A DNA stretch of 64,000 nucleotides from assembly GCA_947579665.1 (NCBI GenBank), contig OX388347.1, forward strand, positions 19,336,562-19,400,561. The letters are read 5' to 3'. A program made the position numbers and the translations under genes. Below are positions 32,435-44,786 of this stretch, piece after piece (position 1 is the stretch's first letter; the number at the start of each line of letters is the position of its first letter). This DNA is from Sympetrum striolatum (lineage: Eukaryota > Arthropoda > Insecta > Odonata > Libellulidae). The notes under the pieces were generated by a model that worked only from the letters and a program-made list of their open reading frames with translations, was not told the DNA's origin and searched no databases.

Positions 32435-33365
32435 TTTCTACCTTTTCGTCATTGAATCTCAAACCTCTTTTGCCGTTTAATCTCATCTACAGTTCTTTAT
32501 TGCTCTGTAATCAATCATTTCATTGATATTGCGTCACAGGAATTGCATTAAGGCTAGCAGTAGGTAAGTCCAATTGGTTGCTGGGTACTAATAAATAAAC
32601 AATTCCTGTTTATTATTACGTTGCTATGTATGTACTTGATGAAAAAGAATTATACTTTGAGACAACGTATTCTTTTCCCTCACTTATAATACAAACTGAT
32701 TTTGAAGGAAAAGAAAATCCTTTTATTTACAAATATGATTAGAGTAGAGTTTCCGGACGATGTGACGTAAAATACTGGTGATCCGTGAGGAAGAGCTTAG
32801 TGTCCCGCGCGATATCCGTGTGAATTGTATATTTCACATTGAAGTGACGCTTTATTTTGAGGCAAATTCTGTCACTTATTATGATTTCGTAATGGTAACA
32901 CAGAAATATTCAATTCACTCTGGTTTTTCTTTTGAAAGCTTGCTAACGTGTGGTTTAGCGTTCCATAAAGCTGGAGTTTATGCGTGTACCATGACGAATA
33001 TAACTCTCGGAAGCATGGATGGCAATTCAGCGAAATAATCGCTAAATGTAGCGACATTTTCATTCTGTCAGCAACTTTTTTTCCTGCTTCAGCGTCAATT
33101 TGCTCTGTATTCAGCGTGTCCTGTTGCTTACACGCTACGCTCTACTCTTTCGTAGAATAACATGTTTTGCTCATACACGACCAAAATAGCAGTGCGTTCA
33201 TATCATCAGATTCATTCCTTTAATATCTGAACAGACAATAAGGCAAATTTAAGCCATGGCGATATTCAACTACTTTTTAGAGTCATTTTACACGAGTTTA
33301 GCAACTTTTTAGCATTCATCTAGCGAAGTTACAAAAATTAATTATATCTCTGCTGGAAAGAAATG
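32435..33365. other. No gene seen
   Basis: An 86-codon plus frame at 32778-33038 has no recognisable motif. The remainder is ordinary. Confidence 0.45.
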
Positions 33366-33373
33366 GCTTAGTG

Positions 33374-33694
33374 CAGGGTTTCCCAAACTTTTTCTGCAAT
33401 GGAACACTTCGCAAACCTGGGAGGTTTAACGGAACACTGCTCATTTTTAGGCTAGGTAATTATACTTGTAAAATTTTAAAATAATTAAAGCAAATTATTC
33501 ATTTAGTAATTATTTTTAAATATAAAACAATAATATTATAATATAAACATATAGATTTAAATAATTACTTGAAGAAGAAAGTAGAAGATCTTCAAATGTA
33601 TTGCAGCGTGTAACACCTTTCCAAATTGTCGCGGACACCTATTCAGGTTCAGAGGAACACCGGTGTTCCGCTGAACATAGTTTGGGAAACTCTG
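33374..33694. mobile_element. hAT-type MITE with 8-bp target duplication
   Basis: The ends are inverted repeats: CAGGGTTTCCCAAACTTTTT on the left, ATAGTTTGGGAAACTCTG on the right. The subterminal GGAACAC motif is repeated on both sides. They are bordered by 8-bp repeats GCTTAGTG (33366-33373) and GCTTATTG (33695-33702), one mismatch. hAT transposons make 8-bp duplications and commonly start CAGGG. The 321-bp body is AT-rich and non-coding, so it is a dependent element. Confidence 0.85.
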
Positions 33695-33834
33695 GCTTAT
33701 TGTTAGTGTAATATCTTCAAGCGGTGTTCTGCACTGCAGAATCTGCAGACCGAGGATACTTCTTAAAAATATTTTGGTAGAATAGTGGACCACTGATGGC
33801 AAAGTATATGATATTGAAAAAATCAATAAACCAT

Positions 33835-34000
33835 CAAAAATGTGAATGAATTCGCATTTCGTTCTCAATAAGAACATCATCAGGGGCAAAGGTAGACATC
33901 TCGAAAGGTAGATAGATATCTCTCAGACATAATTGTCTACATCTGCACCTGATTATGTTCTCCTGGAGAACGAAATGCGCATTGGGTTCACTCACGTTTA
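33835..34000. mobile_element. Inverted pair of Penelope-type hammerhead ribozyme-like motifs
   Basis: On the minus strand (33850-33886) the sequence reads CTGATGATGTTCTTATTGAG, then AACGAAATGCG: the hammerhead core CTGATGA, a stem II of GTTCT/AGAAC, then GAAA. On the plus strand (33949-33990) it reads CTGATTATGTTCTCCTGGAG, then AACGAAATGCGC: the same parts with one change in CTGATGA and a 6-bp stem II. The outer flanks (GTGAATGAATTCGCATTTCG and, inverted, CGAAATGCGCATTGGGTTCA) continue the inverted repeat. Short-stem-III hammerheads of this kind are known from the repeats of Penelope-like retroelements. No reverse transcriptase or GIY-YIG domain lies nearby. The G-to-T change should disable the plus-strand copy. 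Confidence 0.6.
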
Positions 34001-34004
34001 TTAT

Positions 34005-35740
34005 ATTTGTTGTTTGTTCAATACATTAATCTTTTGGTATTCCGTAAAGAAATTTGGGAATTGTTTACAATTTTTACGTTTTATAAACCCTTTCGGTATG
34101 TACTGAATCGAACAAGAAGAATATCAATACAGCAAGGATTTCGTGTTATTTGTTTTGTGTTTGTACCGATTAAAAAACTTCATGTTAGTGGTTCGCGATT
34201 TTCAATATAGTGAGTTATGTGCCGAATGGTTGTCGGCCGCAGAGGACGATTGCAATGAAGATCTTAATTGCTCGCAGAGCGTTCGGCTCTCCTAGTGGCC
34301 TTTTGTGGAGTGCATCTGTGAGACGAAGGACAGCTGCTTTGGCGAAACGATAATTTGTATAAAACGGAAATCCGGACCGACCGGTTATGCTAATTCCTCG
34401 CCTTCGAGACGATTTCGCGATCCGCCGATTATCTCCCAATTATTAGGATAGAGTACGTTGGCATTAAGTTGGATACGTGAGTGTTCCCAGATCGATTCCT
34501 TCCCAGGCAGGGGTGGGCGAACTTGTGAGGGATGTTTCCTCCGGGAATATCTTTCGATGGAACGCTTATGGTGCTCAGAATCTTTAATCACTTGGTTGGA
34601 TTGCTCATTACTTAAGTCTCGACATTTCTTGTCTGCACGGGGGAAACTCCTGGGTATTATTTTGCCCCATGCCATGCGAAGTTCAGCGTTCGGAGATAGA
34701 AAACTACGATTCTGATGCTTCTATTTGCGGATTAGAAAGTATTATCCAGTTGATTAGCAAGAAAACACGTTCTTGGACAATAATGTCAAGAAATCTCATT
34801 TGCAAAGTATCCGCACATGTGTATAATTTGAAAACAAAATGGAAATTTCTCGCTTTTACCCGTAAGTAATTTTATGTCTACCATTTGGAAATTTAAGGCC
34901 GGTTGTATTTTCATCTTCGTGCTTTCGGTTTGCTGTAAAATTTCGAATAACTGAATTTATTTGCGTCAAAAATACTATAAAAGCTAATTGAAACGCAACC
35001 TTAGAAAATTTCGGTCGTGCAGCACAATTTATCGCTCTGTAAAACCTTCTTGATTTTAGAGAAATGAATTTAATGTGAAGATATTTCAAAGAAATGTTTC
35101 TATATTTTTTGCAGTGTCTTTGAATAACAGGTTATCCTCCAAATAATTGATAGCTTCATTTTTAATCTTCTGAAGAAGCCTACGAATCTTGATTTTCTAT
35201 CTCCGAATATTGAATTCCTTTATTTCTTTCATTTCGAAAATATGAGTAGACGCTAAAAGAGGAAGGAATTTCGTGGAATATTATTCTCTCAGTTAATCAG
35301 TGTTCCAGGAAATTAACTTTTGATGTGAAATAGTATAAATTTTAACCTTGTCAGAGGCTGACTTATACAGCTATTTTTCCGCTTTGGGGGCTTCCTTTCC
35401 TGTTTATGTGTCTCAGTAACTCATCAGTCGAGAATGAAATGCTCTGAAGAATATCACAAATTTTGGAATTCTCGAATAAGAATTGTATTCTGATCTCTAT
35501 TTCCTAAATTCATAGAATGAATTGCTCTTTCACTTAATCGGAATAACTATATTATAGGTATATTTGTACATATTTATTATATTATCGGCATTGTTAGTCT
35601 CTATTATCATTGAGGTGAGTGATACTTAAGGCAAAGAATTTGGTGAAATGACAGATTTCTGCGATGGCGTTAGTCACAACAATAGGAAGTGTAGTCCAGG
35701 TATTCGAATCCTGTATTTGTATTTGAGTTTAGGGTTAGCG
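34005..35740. other. No gene supported
   Basis: Overlapping frames of 66-96 codons on both strands between 34215 and 34869 sit in a GC-richer patch and show no domains. The rest is AT-rich. Confidence 0.4.
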
Positions 35741-35756
35741 GATGTTTAGATTTCAG

Positions 35757-35884
35757 ATATTTTGAATGGTATTGGCCGTTACTTGGTAGAATTCCATAAT
35801 GGATGAAATAAAAGAACACTTTGTTGTAATATATAAGTAACATATTCTGTGGAATTACTACAAAGTGTTCTTTTATTTCATCCA
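35757..35884 (+). mobile_element. Hairpin retro-insertion H3, sister of the one in HARBI1
   Basis: The flanks TTTAGATTTCAG (35745-35756) and TTTAGATTCCAG (35885-35896) are a 12-bp duplication with one mismatch. The module TATTTTGAATGGTATTGGCC, then GTTACTTGGTAGAATTCC is nearly the same as in H1. The stem, 35801-35830 with 35854-35883, pairs 29 of 30 bases, and 22 or so stem bases equal those of H1, but the loops differ. Order: duplication, module, hairpin, duplication. Confidence 0.85.
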
Positions 35885-35896
35885 TTTAGATTCCAG

Positions 35897-38100
35897 TATA
35901 TCTGCATGCTTATCCCGTAAGGGAAACGGGAGGGTTACATATCTACCTATGGCTACTATTTTGGAAGATCTTCCGTTTCTTGCAACACTAGACCAAAAGT
36001 TGAGCTTTTCATTTGCGTGATGTTGCCAATGAATATTTGGCCGCAATCCTTTCCAATAGTTCTTTGAATAATCTCGTTTCTCACGAGGCATTCCTTCTGA
36101 AAATCTTGATTCGAGCAGTCTTCCACGTACCGAGAACGTGTTCAATTTCGCCCTGGACGCCCTAGGAGATTGTTTCTTCAGCGATTGTTTATCTTCGCCG
36201 CGTCAAATCATGCATTTTCTAGTCGTCGAGGGCGTTTTCTCCATAGAGGAACGATTCCAATGACGTCAGATCGCTTCTAGCTCTCTCAGAAACTCTTCCA
36301 AGGCATTTTCAGAACCGTGTGCGTGCGATCGCGCACCTGCGTGAGGAGTCACGTTTCTGTCGACTCGCGAGAGAATGACTGCCGTTTTACTGAAGTATTT
36401 GGAATTTTCTCTACAACTCCTCCGGATGTCTATTTTTATGCCCACCCAATGACTGGAGTTGATTCTAAAATTATATTTCTGCTTGATCTGTGATCTTAGA
36501 ATAGGAATCGAAAATTTGAATGGAGAGTAATATCAATGACAATCGTTTTAATATTATTGTCAGGAGGATGGGTTGTTTACGACCTCAAAATTTCGATAAA
36601 ATATTCATGTACTTTATCAAAATTGCGCCATTTGGAATCGAAAACGATATTCCACGACCAAATTAAGAATCCTTATTCTATTTTCCTTCTCTTGGCGCTT
36701 GATTCGACTTTCTAGGGCCATTATTTCTAATTTAATTTTGCAAAAGAAATGAACCCTGCTACGAAAAAAATTACCTCTACGTGTATTCCTTATGGAAACG
36801 TTTTGACCCGTCTGGGTTCGAACCGTGGACTTGAGGGAAATAAAAAGTAGTCTATACTCTGCGCGGGATCGACTTTTAATAATGTAGAAAATTTCAAAGT
36901 TTTGCGACTCTCGGATCTCGAGTTTTTAGCGAACACACACTCTATTTTATGTATATAGATTTGAATCGGGATCTTTGGAGATTCCAATGCCTGCATTTTT
37001 GCATTTCTCAAAATAAAATCAAATGAAGAAATGCATGCATTTATCATTCGATTAATCATCGGCGGTTTTGATCGCTATAGTTTTTCACCTATTTTCAATT
37101 ATTATGTTTGTAATGGAGTTAATAAATATTTCTATCATCTTTTATTGTTGTAGTTTTTCTAAAATTATTTTATATAACTATGTGTTGCAAACAATTTTTC
37201 ATTCTGAATCATACGATTTCTCGTGTTAAGTGCCCGTTGAAGAGGAGACGTTTAGTGTAGGTGTGACCATAAGAATCCTGAGTACATATCAACCAAAAGA
37301 TGGTAAACGATGAGAAGGCCAAGGGCAACATATCACAAGGAAGAGGACTCGAAGAAGGCGATACAAAAGAGTGTCCACAAGACCCGGTACTCAGTTTCAG
37401 CAAACATACTCTTCCCCGAATAGCCGCGTTTCGATCTTATCAAACAAGCTGAGGATATACTCGTATGAATGGGAAAAGAATGAAATGATACGGCGTGTAT
37501 AGTTTTATAGAATCGAGCTGTTCGAATGGATAGACATGTAGATTGTTGGTGTTAATCTCTCGAAATTCTGCCATTAAATATTTTATTTCCCAGTGGTAGG
37601 TATTCAATTTAATAATATTTTCAATTTTTGCGAAACCTGAGGAATTTAAAGGCAGAATGATAACGTACAATTATTATTACGGTAATTTTTACGTTTAAAG
37701 AAATTGGATAAAAAGATCTTATGCAATGAATGTACGGTGATTATGCAATTGTCCCGAAGGACAGAAGACCGTGCAAAGTTGGGAGAATGTGTGGGTAAGA
37801 TCCTTTGGAGAAGTGCTTTCAATAGTCTGTGGAAGGAAAGAAAGTGAATAAAAGACTAAGTATTGTATCCAAAGTTAGACAAATAAGAATCAGCTTTATA
37901 GTATATAACAGCAGATGTACCGTTACTTTTGTACTTCGGAAGGGAATAACCTGAAACTATTTGTATAATTTAAAAATCTTCATGAATAAGGGTATGTGTT
38001 GATTGTCTTGCCTTCCAATTTCATCTGCTGTTTCGATTCATGAAATCTTCTCTAACATTCCGGCGGCATTGAAATCTCCATGGGACGATTCCGATTTTTA
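35897..38100. other. No gene seen
   Basis: A GC-richer stretch at 36130-36380 has a 90-codon minus frame near it (35873-36145) that overlaps the H3 hairpin, so it is not a host gene. GGGTTCGAACCGTGG at about 36808 resembles a lone pol III B box without a partner A box. Confidence 0.4.
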
Positions 38101-39000
38101 GTCCTGTTACGTTAATGTTAATAAACGATTGAATGACAACCCAAGCTACACTCTAAGAAGGGTGCAATAGAGAGCAGCACCAGCTTTTTTACATCGTTTG
38201 GCACGGACCCGCGAAACGAAATGCCGTAATTCCGAGTCCCCTGAGAATTTCTTTCGAGATTGAGGATAATGCACCGAAAATGTGGAGAAAGTTGCTGTTC
38301 GCATCTTACTTTTTCGGCCGCTCTAAAAAAATTGTTCCATACCGTCGGGCGGGGTGTGTGGATCGTGAGAGTGCATCGTTCTCACGCTATGCTCGAAACA
38401 TCTTCATCTCTAAACACCTAAACAGGGATCCACAGAACTCTCTCCGGTGTTTAGCGCTTCCTCCCTGAATTCCTAATTTCACTTCCTCGGGAGACAGTAA
38501 ATCAGGATGGGGGGCTCACTTTCTCTGCGCCCCCCCTTGTCACGAACAGTAAACGCCCTTTCCAATTCCATCGCCATTCTTAATGGAAGTAGGACTCACA
38601 AATCGCTCCATCCACCTTCAATATCCATCGTCCCGCTGTTTTTTCCTCCATGTGGAGTACGGCCAATTGTCCGCCTACGATCAGGGCTGCCAACTCTCCC
38701 GGATGCACCGGTTGGAGATCCTCGCCCTAGGCAAGTTAGGTGTCCGCTTTGTGTGGGGGCGAGTTAACATGACAACACTTTCTGCGCCTTCTGTGGTAGG
38801 CACGCTTCTGGCCGGAGGCTCCTTGATTTTTCCATTGTTTTAGTCACCCAACATGACCTGGATTGGGAAACTGTCCAAATATTGAAGACCAGAGCCGTTG
38901 TCATTTCCAGGTACTTAGGCTCTCCGGTGCGGAGTCATATAAAGGCTTATCCATTTCCATTTTCCACATAAATTGCATAAATATAAAACTCCGTGAGCCA
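38101..39000. other. GC-richer, multi-frame open region without an assigned gene
   Basis: Plus-strand frames at 38280-38468, 38507-38767 and 38583-38843 overlap in different phases. CAGGGCTGCCAACTCTCCCG at 38684 looks like the outer end of a DNA transposon (many start CAGGG), but the matching end was not found. Confidence 0.4.
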
Positions 39001-41095
39001 TTCCATGTATTTCTTATTTGCCATACCTGCTTCAAAAACTAATTACTCCTTTAATGCACCTGTAAATGAATTTCATCGAGATGCAAACAATCATCTTAAA
39101 AATATTGACATCTTCCATTGTAGTTTACAAACTATTTAAAATATAAGTCCTCTTTAATGTTAGATATAAATTTCAAATATATTATTGAACACTTAAATAA
39201 AAGTAAATTATATTGTATTATTTCACATGTATTCATATTTGCGAAAAACAATTTATGACATATATGTTAAAATTTATTTGACGTTTTTTAAAATTATTTT
39301 TCTTATAAGCTTTTAATTATCACTTTCTTCACAAAGCTGTACTTTATGCATCTACTCGTATTTATTATTTGTAACATTCTATACGTACATTTCATTATTT
39401 ATAATAATTTTAGTGATATTTGTGTTTAATGTGGAATACTTTGTGTTATAAATTTCCATATTTATCATATTTTATACTTTTAAAATCCTACTGTTTATTT
39501 TATTTTATACTTTTAAATTCTACTATGTGGTATTGTTCCTGTGACATTTTTTATAACGAAAGGGTACATCCCGTTCAATAAATGAATAAATAGACATTAC
39601 TCTTGGCGCCTCTAAGTATCAAGGGCCCTATCCTTTGCATACTATCTAGAGCCGGTCATGGCCATAGCTAAATATGGGTCCATGCTCATGTTTGGCCATA
39701 AAGTTTACCTTAACAATGATGAATGGAGCCCGGAAGCGGAAAAAGCGCACCCGCAATTTCTCTTCTGCACCCGGATCTCGGCGATTAAGTCCTTCTTTTG
39801 CTCAATAGTAGTACGATAATCTTATGAGTTATGCCAGCACCGGTTTCAGATTCGTGGTTGGCCAGAGGCATCAGTTAGCGCTGTCTAAATCGTCGTCTTT
39901 TTCTCTTTCGATTCATATTTCTACGATTTAAACGTCAATAATTGTTTCGTAATCATATGTTTGATCGAATGTCGCTGTTTTCTGCCGAGTTTCTATTTCA
40001 ATCAGTACAAAATTAACCCAGAATTCAAATTCGCAAATTTTACAATAATTTTAGCAATCGTTATTATACGTTATATGTTTGTTATTCGTTGTTGTCATGA
40101 TTTCAGAAACAGTATCGACTGATATCGCTAAGGCTCTGATAATGGAAAATTACTTTTTTAACGTAAAGAACGAAAGTATCCTAACTTTCATTTTAAATGC
40201 TAACATTATATTTTATTTTGCAATCATGTTTTTTACGTTTCTCGTCATCATCAGTCCTGATGCGGTACACTGCTCTGGGTAAAAATTAGTATGGTTTCAT
40301 TCTTAGTGCTGAACAGTCCCGCCGCTAATTCGTGCGTGATTCATTTTCTATTTCACAATGGTAATTAGTGAGAGAGAGTCATTAGGTAGTGCACGATTCG
40401 CCTGTTCTCACGCCATCAATCACCTAATAAAAGTAATCGATTGCACTGCAGTGCCAAATATCCTCAATTTACGGGTAATTAGTGTATTTAACATGTATAT
40501 CAGTTCAAAATTCAGCATCAAGAAAATATTATCGCCCAAGACTTTCTTTCACCTACAATAATTAATGTAATTCTAATTTAAGGGTTTTTTTACCTTCTAT
40601 TTTACGGAAGATTCTCTTTCATCGTATAATTGAATAACATTCTCCTAAATTTGAAGGGTATCGGTTCATATATACATTATTCAGTGTTTATATTTTAAAA
40701 CGTGTTAAAGGCACGCAATTAATGCATTATTTAAATAGAAAAGTGTTAAATATACATCTGAGTTTCGTATATAATACCGACAACAAGCAGTTCGGAGAGA
40801 AGAATTATTATTGTCTTTTGGAATGCCAGACTTTCGTGACAATGTAGTGCCAAATACTCCTGGAGATGGTTTTTTATGATATTAGGTCCTAAGTCGTTTT
40901 AGTATATTTTTATTGGCGAAAAACAATTATGTATGTGTCTACAGAATCGGCATTAACGCAGTTTGGTGTTGAGTAAATTATATCCGTCACATCTTATGTC
41001 GCAAAATTACTCATGTACCGTTAATTTAATTCTTTTCTTCTCTAATATCATGTATGTTAGTTCCAGCCATATCATATCAAGACGTAAACACAAAT
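39001..41095. other. No gene seen; very AT-rich 39050-39600
   Basis: ACGAAAGGGTACATCCCGTT followed by CAATAAATGAATAAATA at 39557-39593 has the style of a LINE 3' tail but nothing upstream supports it. Two 67-codon frames at 40079-40561 show no motif. Confidence 0.4.
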
Positions 41096-41110
41096 TTTTT
41101 TAAGAAAAAA

Positions 41111-41325
41111 ATAACATAATATTAATCAGAATTAATTAAAAAATTGACGAAATAATTTTACGTGGCAATTGTATTATTTTAACTTTTCTTCACTTCCATT
41201 ATTTATCGTCAGCGTAAGCGAATTTTATAAATTATAATAACATTAATCATTTTTAATTTAAGAATTGACGGAATAATTTTACGTGGCAATTGTATAAGCA
41301 TATCAGACTTTCTTCACTTCCATTG
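41111..41325. repeat. Diverged tandem duplication, period 121 bp
   Basis: Two units share AATAATTTTACGTGGCAATT and CTTTTCTTCACTTCCATT (or CTTTCTTCACTTCCATT), with the TTGACG(A/G)AATAATT landmark at about 41144 and 41265. The intervening parts have drifted. Confidence 0.7.
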
Positions 41326-41329
41326 CCTA

Positions 41330-43025
41330 GCACTCTTAATAAATGCTTGAAAATGTCTAGTCCTTCTAATCGCAACTAGTGCATTAGAGAAAGATGCTTG
41401 GATATCCTAGAATACTCCGTAGTTTTCTAACTTTTCTACAACCCCTGGGAGAGGGTCTGAGAGTTGGCAATTGAGTTGAGTAGGTCGCCGATATGCGTGG
41501 AAAGACCCGATCGTGAAAAAAAAGTTCGCGGTGATTTCAATCGATGCATGCGTCTCACTCGATTTAGCCCCCGAGAAGTAGAAAGTGGTTCTCCGTTACA
41601 AGAGATGCTTATCTGCAGCTTTGTTTGCTTATCGAGAGGAGAAAATCGAAGAGAGCGATATCTCGCTCGTGAGGAAGATCGATCGCCCCAAGGTCGATTT
41701 CTGCCAAACGTCCGACTTCGTGACGTTCTCCATTGTTTCAAATTGACCTCTGCTTATGCCGATGGGTGGGGTTGCCGTATCAATGGCGCAGACGTCGCTT
41801 CCAAATTGAGGTCCTCGGTGGTTCTTTCCATGAGATAGATCTTCGTTCGGGGGCATTGTTTCGGGAATGTTTTCCGAGTGGGGCCAAGCTTCCGATCTTT
41901 TCGTAAGATTTTGAGATTATTTCATTTCAGGTTTTACACCCATGTTAAAAAAATTTCAAAATCCCTTTACATATCATGTTTTACTTGAAATAAATTGCAA
42001 GTTACATGAAATATATTTTCTTTCTTTATGTTAATGCACTGCTTCAAAAATGTGTTCATGCAAATCAATGTAATTATTGCAAACGTAAAATTACTGTTTC
42101 ATGTAAGCATGCTATTGCTAATACCCCAAACTAATAATAGATGGATCGCAGTTTCCTCAGAATTTTTGTCGTAGACTGCTTGGCGAAACTCATTATTTGT
42201 ATAAGGAAAAACTAGCCTAACTCCAAGAAAAATAGCTACAAGAAAGGCATCTGTGGAATAAAGATAGCCTTTTGTGATAATTTGTAAATGTAATTTCAGA
42301 GATCCTAGCAGGATTATTTTAAGGCCAGACAACCCAAGTGAAAAAAATATTAAAGGCAACATAAAAAATATCAAAAATTCAATATACATATCAGCAATTC
42401 ATTGTAACAAATTTAAGTTATACCCTGGTATGTTGCTAGTATGAGAGTTTAGTAGTATGGAAATAAAAGCTTCTAGGTATATAATGTATAATGTTCTTAC
42501 AATACGCTCTCATAACTGTCGTGTTCTTGATACTTTTTCTGAATTGCGTTTATATTACCTTATATGTACGTATTATTATTTCGGAAAAAAATCCTTTTGA
42601 CCTCGTTTATCTATAGCATTGATAGATATGTGCTAATGTTTTTCTTTTATTCCGTTTCTATATACGATACAATTTTACTTTACAATCATTGAAAGATTTT
42701 GATTTGGAGTACTGGTACATATTAGGATACACACATTAAAGAGTATTTTAATTTATATTAAGTCGTTCGATTTTTATGGTTTCAGCTAACATAAGAAGAA
42801 TTTAGGTACATCGCCTTTTGCGTAATATTGTGTGAGAAAGTGTTAGTTAGGCGCAGGTGCTGAGGATAGGTCTCGAAGGCCAGATGCCACCGCCATTTGG
42901 TATTCCCTGAGAATTAGGCCGAAGTTTGACGTTGACATGGTAACACTTCCAAGGGTTCTCTGAATGGATGGAGATTTGAAATTGATTACAAGTTATGCAT
43001 CGATCTTTTTCCATTGGTTCCTAGA
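41330..43025. other. No gene supported; GC-richer 41440-41880
   Basis: Both strands are open through 41436-41856 (101 and 75 codons minus, 124 codons plus). Openness on both strands and lack of any domain argue for composition rather than coding. The remainder is AT-rich. Confidence 0.4.
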
Positions 43026-43029
43026 ATAT

Positions 43030-43262
43030 TTTTCACCTGTCTTTTGGTACAGGATAAAGCAAAATGTAACATTCATCTACTTTGTCACAGACTTTTTCAT
43101 GGCAGGGCATTTTTAATGACATTGAAATTGCTTACCACTATTAGTAATGCTGAATAATGGCACTGGCTAAGGTCTCTCCTTATTCTAAGAATGGTTTTCA
43201 TCGTAGAGTAATTGAGCTTCACTTACATGATTATGTTCGGTCACCTTGGTATTAATCAGGAA
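43030..43262 (+). repeat. Dispersed repeat family R1, copy 6
   Basis: CTGTCTTTTGGTACAGGATA, TTCATGGCAGGGCATTTTTA, TAGTAATGCTGAATAATGGC and AAGGTCTCTCCTTATTCTAA retain the R1 order far from the 7-14 kb cluster. Confidence 0.55.
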
Positions 43263-43264
43263 AT

Positions 43265-44640
43265 TACGAAGCGATCAGTAATTGGTGAAGTAAATTCCTT
43301 GAACTTATTGATCTTATTAGAGTTTGAGATATTCAAAGGAGATAATACGAAGACAATTTAGTCTTATTGACATATTTTAGCGAATTCAAGAAAAGTTAAT
43401 TTCTTGCAATCGGGAGAATTGTGAAAATGCAGACAATGCGAATTTAGACTAGTTGAGAAGTTAAGAATAGACATTGAAAATTATATATGTCGATAAAAAG
43501 TGTTATTTTTTGATATTATGGAATTTATTGTTATAATAATCTTGTGAGATGATTCATTCAATGTAATTTCAGAAGTTTAATTTGTATATCTTTTGAATGT
43601 ATTCATTATTCCTGAAATAATCGTTTAACGTATTTTTCTGTTTATTTTTCAGGTAAGCGTTTTTGGAATGCAGATGCTGGAAACGGCCTTTACTATTGGA
43701 TAATGGTAATGCCTTAAGAATCTCATATTCTTTTAGTAATTGAAATTGCTAAAGATTTGATGACATGCATCTCTAAACTTACCTACATTATTATAGCCTG
43801 AATTGATATCCCAAAAAAGTGGCTTTATTTAACTAATATTTACCCTTCTATAGCGGGAATTCACCACTCTTAATAGTATTTCTACTATTATCAGTATGAT
43901 ATACGTATTTAATCGATGATATTTTGAATTCCAAGCCACTTACTCAGTCTGGGAAAGCCGCCTAAGATGGAATAAGTACGGGAATAGGGAAAGAAACTTT
44001 CATAAAAAAGAAGGAAGCGATGGGTCTGGTTTAGAAAGAGGTTTGTGAAAACTGGGAGGAGAGACTGTTTTCTAGAGAGGAAGGATGATGGAAACCTTTG
44101 CGGGCGTGTCGAGGATCGCAGAAGGTCGTACGTAGACAATGAAGGTAATGGCATAATGGAGCCGAAAATTAATACGATCGTGGAAATTAAAGATGCATGA
44201 GAAGTGGGCGAGTCATATCCTCAGAGGAAGTGGGAAATTAACAGAAAGTGAGGTTTAGAGGAAAAAGGGATTTTGCTATGCAACAATTCATTAGAAAGTG
44301 AAAGACATTTCAGGGTGGAATTAATCAATGCTTAGTTTCGTAACATGTGTCTTGTTTTACTATCCCTCTCACTTCAAAGTTATTGGGTGATGGGAATTGA
44401 GAAAAAATCTACTTCTGTATTTCATTTTTATCGGTTTATCCAAAAACAGTTCGTTTTATGTCACATTATATCGTCACAAGATGATACGCTATATCATCGA
44501 ATATCCATACATCTACTCAAGACATTTTTCAGTTAGAATTGATTGTTAATCCAGATTTTACAAATATATGAAAATTGGGGTATGCATTCCAGTGATTCTT
44601 TGCTTTTTTCGGGAAATGTTCTCGAATTTTAATTTACTCC
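43265..44640. other. No gene seen
   Basis: AT-rich to about 43910, then a purine-rich part (44000-44240) whose 81-codon minus frame is unremarkable. Confidence 0.45.
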
Positions 44641-44655
44641 AATCAATAATATTAA

Positions 44656-44771
44656 CAAGAGGATTTCCGCTGATGGTTATAAATGAGTAAGTAGTTACCA
44701 ATATTCCAAATACCATCATAAATTGTTTACATTACAGTTTTTGATGGTATTTGGAATATTGGTAACTACTT
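44656..44771 (+). mobile_element. Hairpin retro-insertion H5 with perfect arms
   Basis: Perfect 15-bp direct repeats AATCAATAATATTAA lie at 44641-44655 and 44772-44786. The arms 44689-44718 and 44742-44771 are a perfect 30-bp inverted repeat around a 23-base loop. The one-sided module 44656-44688 (CAAGAGGATTTCCGCTGATG, then GTTATAAATGAGT) precedes the hairpin as in the other insertions, but its sequence is only distantly similar. No coding content. Perfect arms and duplications indicate youth. Confidence 0.85.
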
Positions 44772-44786
44772 AATCAATAATATTAA

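Noticed and set aside
36800..36830. GGGTTCGAACCGTGG as part of a tRNA or SINE
   Set aside because: A lone B-box-like string with no A box at suitable distance on either strand.
38684..38715. CAGGGCTGCCAACTCTCCCG as a DNA transposon terminus
   Set aside because: The corresponding inverted terminus was not found within several kilobases.
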